Below, one piece after another: positions 50,452 through 50,956 of a stretch of DNA of 50,956 nt. The stretch spans positions 1 to 50,956 of the forward strand of contig ONMU01000007.1 in the NCBI GenBank assembly GCA_900319035.1. The letters are read 5' to 3'. The stretch comes from an uncultured Bacteroidales bacterium. Lineage in GTDB: Bacteria; Bacteroidota; Bacteroidia; Bacteroidales; Paludibacteraceae. A program made the position numbers and the translations under genes. The notes under the pieces were generated by a model. That model was not told the DNA's origin and did not search any database. It was given only the letters and a program-made list of their open reading frames with translations. Each line of letters begins with the position of its first letter. The stretch's first letter is position 1.

Positions 50452-50483
50452 TTTGCATATATCAAAAAAAATGCGTATCTTTG
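50452..50483 (+). promoter_or_regulatory. Promoter facing right, start of an untranslated structured region
   Basis: TTTG (50452-50455), exactly 20 nt, TATCTTTG (50476-50483). Transcription would start near 50490 and run through a strong hairpin at 50506-50542. Confidence 0.75.
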
Positions 50484-50505
50484 CACCGCAAAGTTCGCAT
50501 TGGGG

Positions 50506-50542
50506 TCCCCGACGGACGCAAACGAAGCGCGTCCGGTGGGGA
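50506..50542 (+). other. Strong hairpin in the leader RNA
   Basis: TCCCC-GAC-GGACGC and GCGTCC-GGT-GGGGA pair around an AAACGAAGC-type loop, directly after the promoter. The 300-nt leader to the next start codon also holds a second TATCTTTG (about 50620) and the 8-bp repeats at 50641-50684. It may be a regulatory leader or a small RNA. Confidence 0.5.
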
Positions 50543-50640
50543 GAGCGGAGGCATCGGTTGCCCGTTTATTTAGCGGAGCGGTATAAACCCTTGCACACCG
50601 ATTGTCGAACGCGACGCGTATCTTTGCGCCAAATTTCAGG

Positions 50641-50684
50641 ATTCCTCTCACCCACTAACCCTCTCACCCTCTCACCCCTTCCAA
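50641..50684. repeat. 8-bp tandem repeat (CTCTCACC type)
   Basis: CTCTCACC, CACTAACC, CTCTCACC, CTCTCACC; mixes with the CCCACTAA word seen at 35229-35292. Confidence 0.75.
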
Positions 50685-50725
50685 GGGCTCTGCCCGAGAC
50701 CGAGTACAGAGTGGATCGAGACCGG

Positions 50726-50768
50726 AAAGGAGGTGTCCTAGACCATGCTAATTGTAACACCAATATAA
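50726..50768 (+). other. Perfect Shine-Dalgarno followed by a 7-codon reading frame
   Basis: AAAGGAGGTG (50726-50735) lies 9 nt before an ATG that encodes MLIVTPI and a stop (50745-50768). It may be a leader peptide for the gene starting at 50797, or a chance match. Confidence 0.35.
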
Positions 50769-50796
50769 CAACCACATATACAAACGTTTACAGCCA

Positions 50797-50956
50797 ATGT
50801 CAAAGCATCTAAAAACAACCATATTTTTAACTTTAACAAGCACCCTTTTCCAAGAGGTGCCTTCTCCCGCGGTTTCCAAGGTTCGAGCCCGTGGAGTTCG
50901 CTATTTATACCCCATTGATGGCATCAATTATTACTGCGGAATGATGAACTCCCAAA
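50797..50956 (+). CDS. Start of an unidentified gene, cut by the window end
   Basis: An open frame from the ATG at 50797 runs 53 codons to the end of the window without a stop. It begins MSKHLKTTIFLTLTSTLFQ and continues through VRARGVRYLYPIDG. I do not recognise it. The first 20 residues are mildly hydrophobic after two basic residues, which could be a weak signal sequence. The long structured leader and promoter upstream support a real transcript, but coding status is uncertain. Confidence 0.35.
   Translation, partial: MSKHLKTTIFLTLTSTLFQEVPSPAVSKVRARGVRYLYPIDGINYYCGMMNSQ

Noticed and set aside
50726-50735. Fragment of a 16S rRNA 3' end (anti-Shine-Dalgarno complement)
   Set aside because: The match is limited to about 10 bases in the complement orientation, with no flanking rRNA sequence.
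50453-50812. 119-codon plus-strand frame at the right end
   Set aside because: It begins inside the promoter and runs through a hairpin and tandem repeats; no conserved pattern is visible.
50870-50900. T-arm-like GGTTCGAGCCC suggesting a tRNA
   Set aside because: The stem has a mismatch and no acceptor, D-arm or anticodon arm can be folded around it.

Overview
This window comes from a member of the Bacteroidota, most likely an uncultured gut-type Bacteroidales. The evidence is a SusC/SusD pair beside pectin-degrading enzymes, a DUF4924 protein, two RND efflux operons with lipoprotein adaptors, and many promoters of the Bacteroidota form (TTTG, about 20 nt, TAnnTTTG). Shine-Dalgarno sites are nearly absent. 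I cannot name a genus from the sequence.

Layout. 1-3.4 kb: capsule/exopolysaccharide export (outer-membrane lipoprotein plus Wzc-like tyrosine kinase). 3.4-5.4 kb: topoisomerase III. 5.5-17.1 kb: a pectin utilisation region (SusC, SusD, pectate lyase, a small secreted protein and a GH28 polygalacturonase on the other strand). It is interrupted at 13.3-15.6 kb by a REP/RAYT island: a Y1 (HUH) REP-associated transposase gene, two small paralogous genes and many short palindromes. 17.1-27.8 kb (minus strand): housekeeping genes (FAD oxidoreductase, recA, nth, DUF4924, S4 protein, LTA-synthase-like sulfatase fold, pth, L25, tRNA-Gln, tyrS, ruvB, GldA-like ABC ATPase). 27.8-34.4 kb: efflux operon 1 (tetR, tolC-like, membrane fusion protein, RND pump, PII-like protein). 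34.5-37.4 kb: metallo-hydrolase, radical SAM/SPASM protein, rpiB, marC. 37.5-44.1 kb: efp, serB, BadF-type kinase, YycJ-type hydrolase, DPM1-type glycosyltransferase, argS. 44.2-50 kb: efflux operon 2 (membrane fusion protein, RND pump, outer-membrane factor). 50-51 kb: a non-coding, hairpin-rich stretch and the start of an unidentified gene.

The outstanding signal is short repeats that ignore gene boundaries. First, a 20-bp palindrome (ATCGTGCATTAATGCACGAT and close variants) surrounds the transposase gene. It is also found in frame inside that gene (peptide RALMHD), inside one of the small neighbouring genes and inside the FAD oxidoreductase gene. Second, most intergenic gaps hold tandem 7- or 8-bp words, and words of the same kind occur in frame inside at least seven conserved genes, at what look like surface loops. 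Third, two divergent gene pairs share an almost identical 48-bp bidirectional promoter in which one 14-bp palindrome supplies both -33 elements. Fourth, tyrS is followed by a second, synonymously diverged copy of its own last codons, which suggests past gene replacement.
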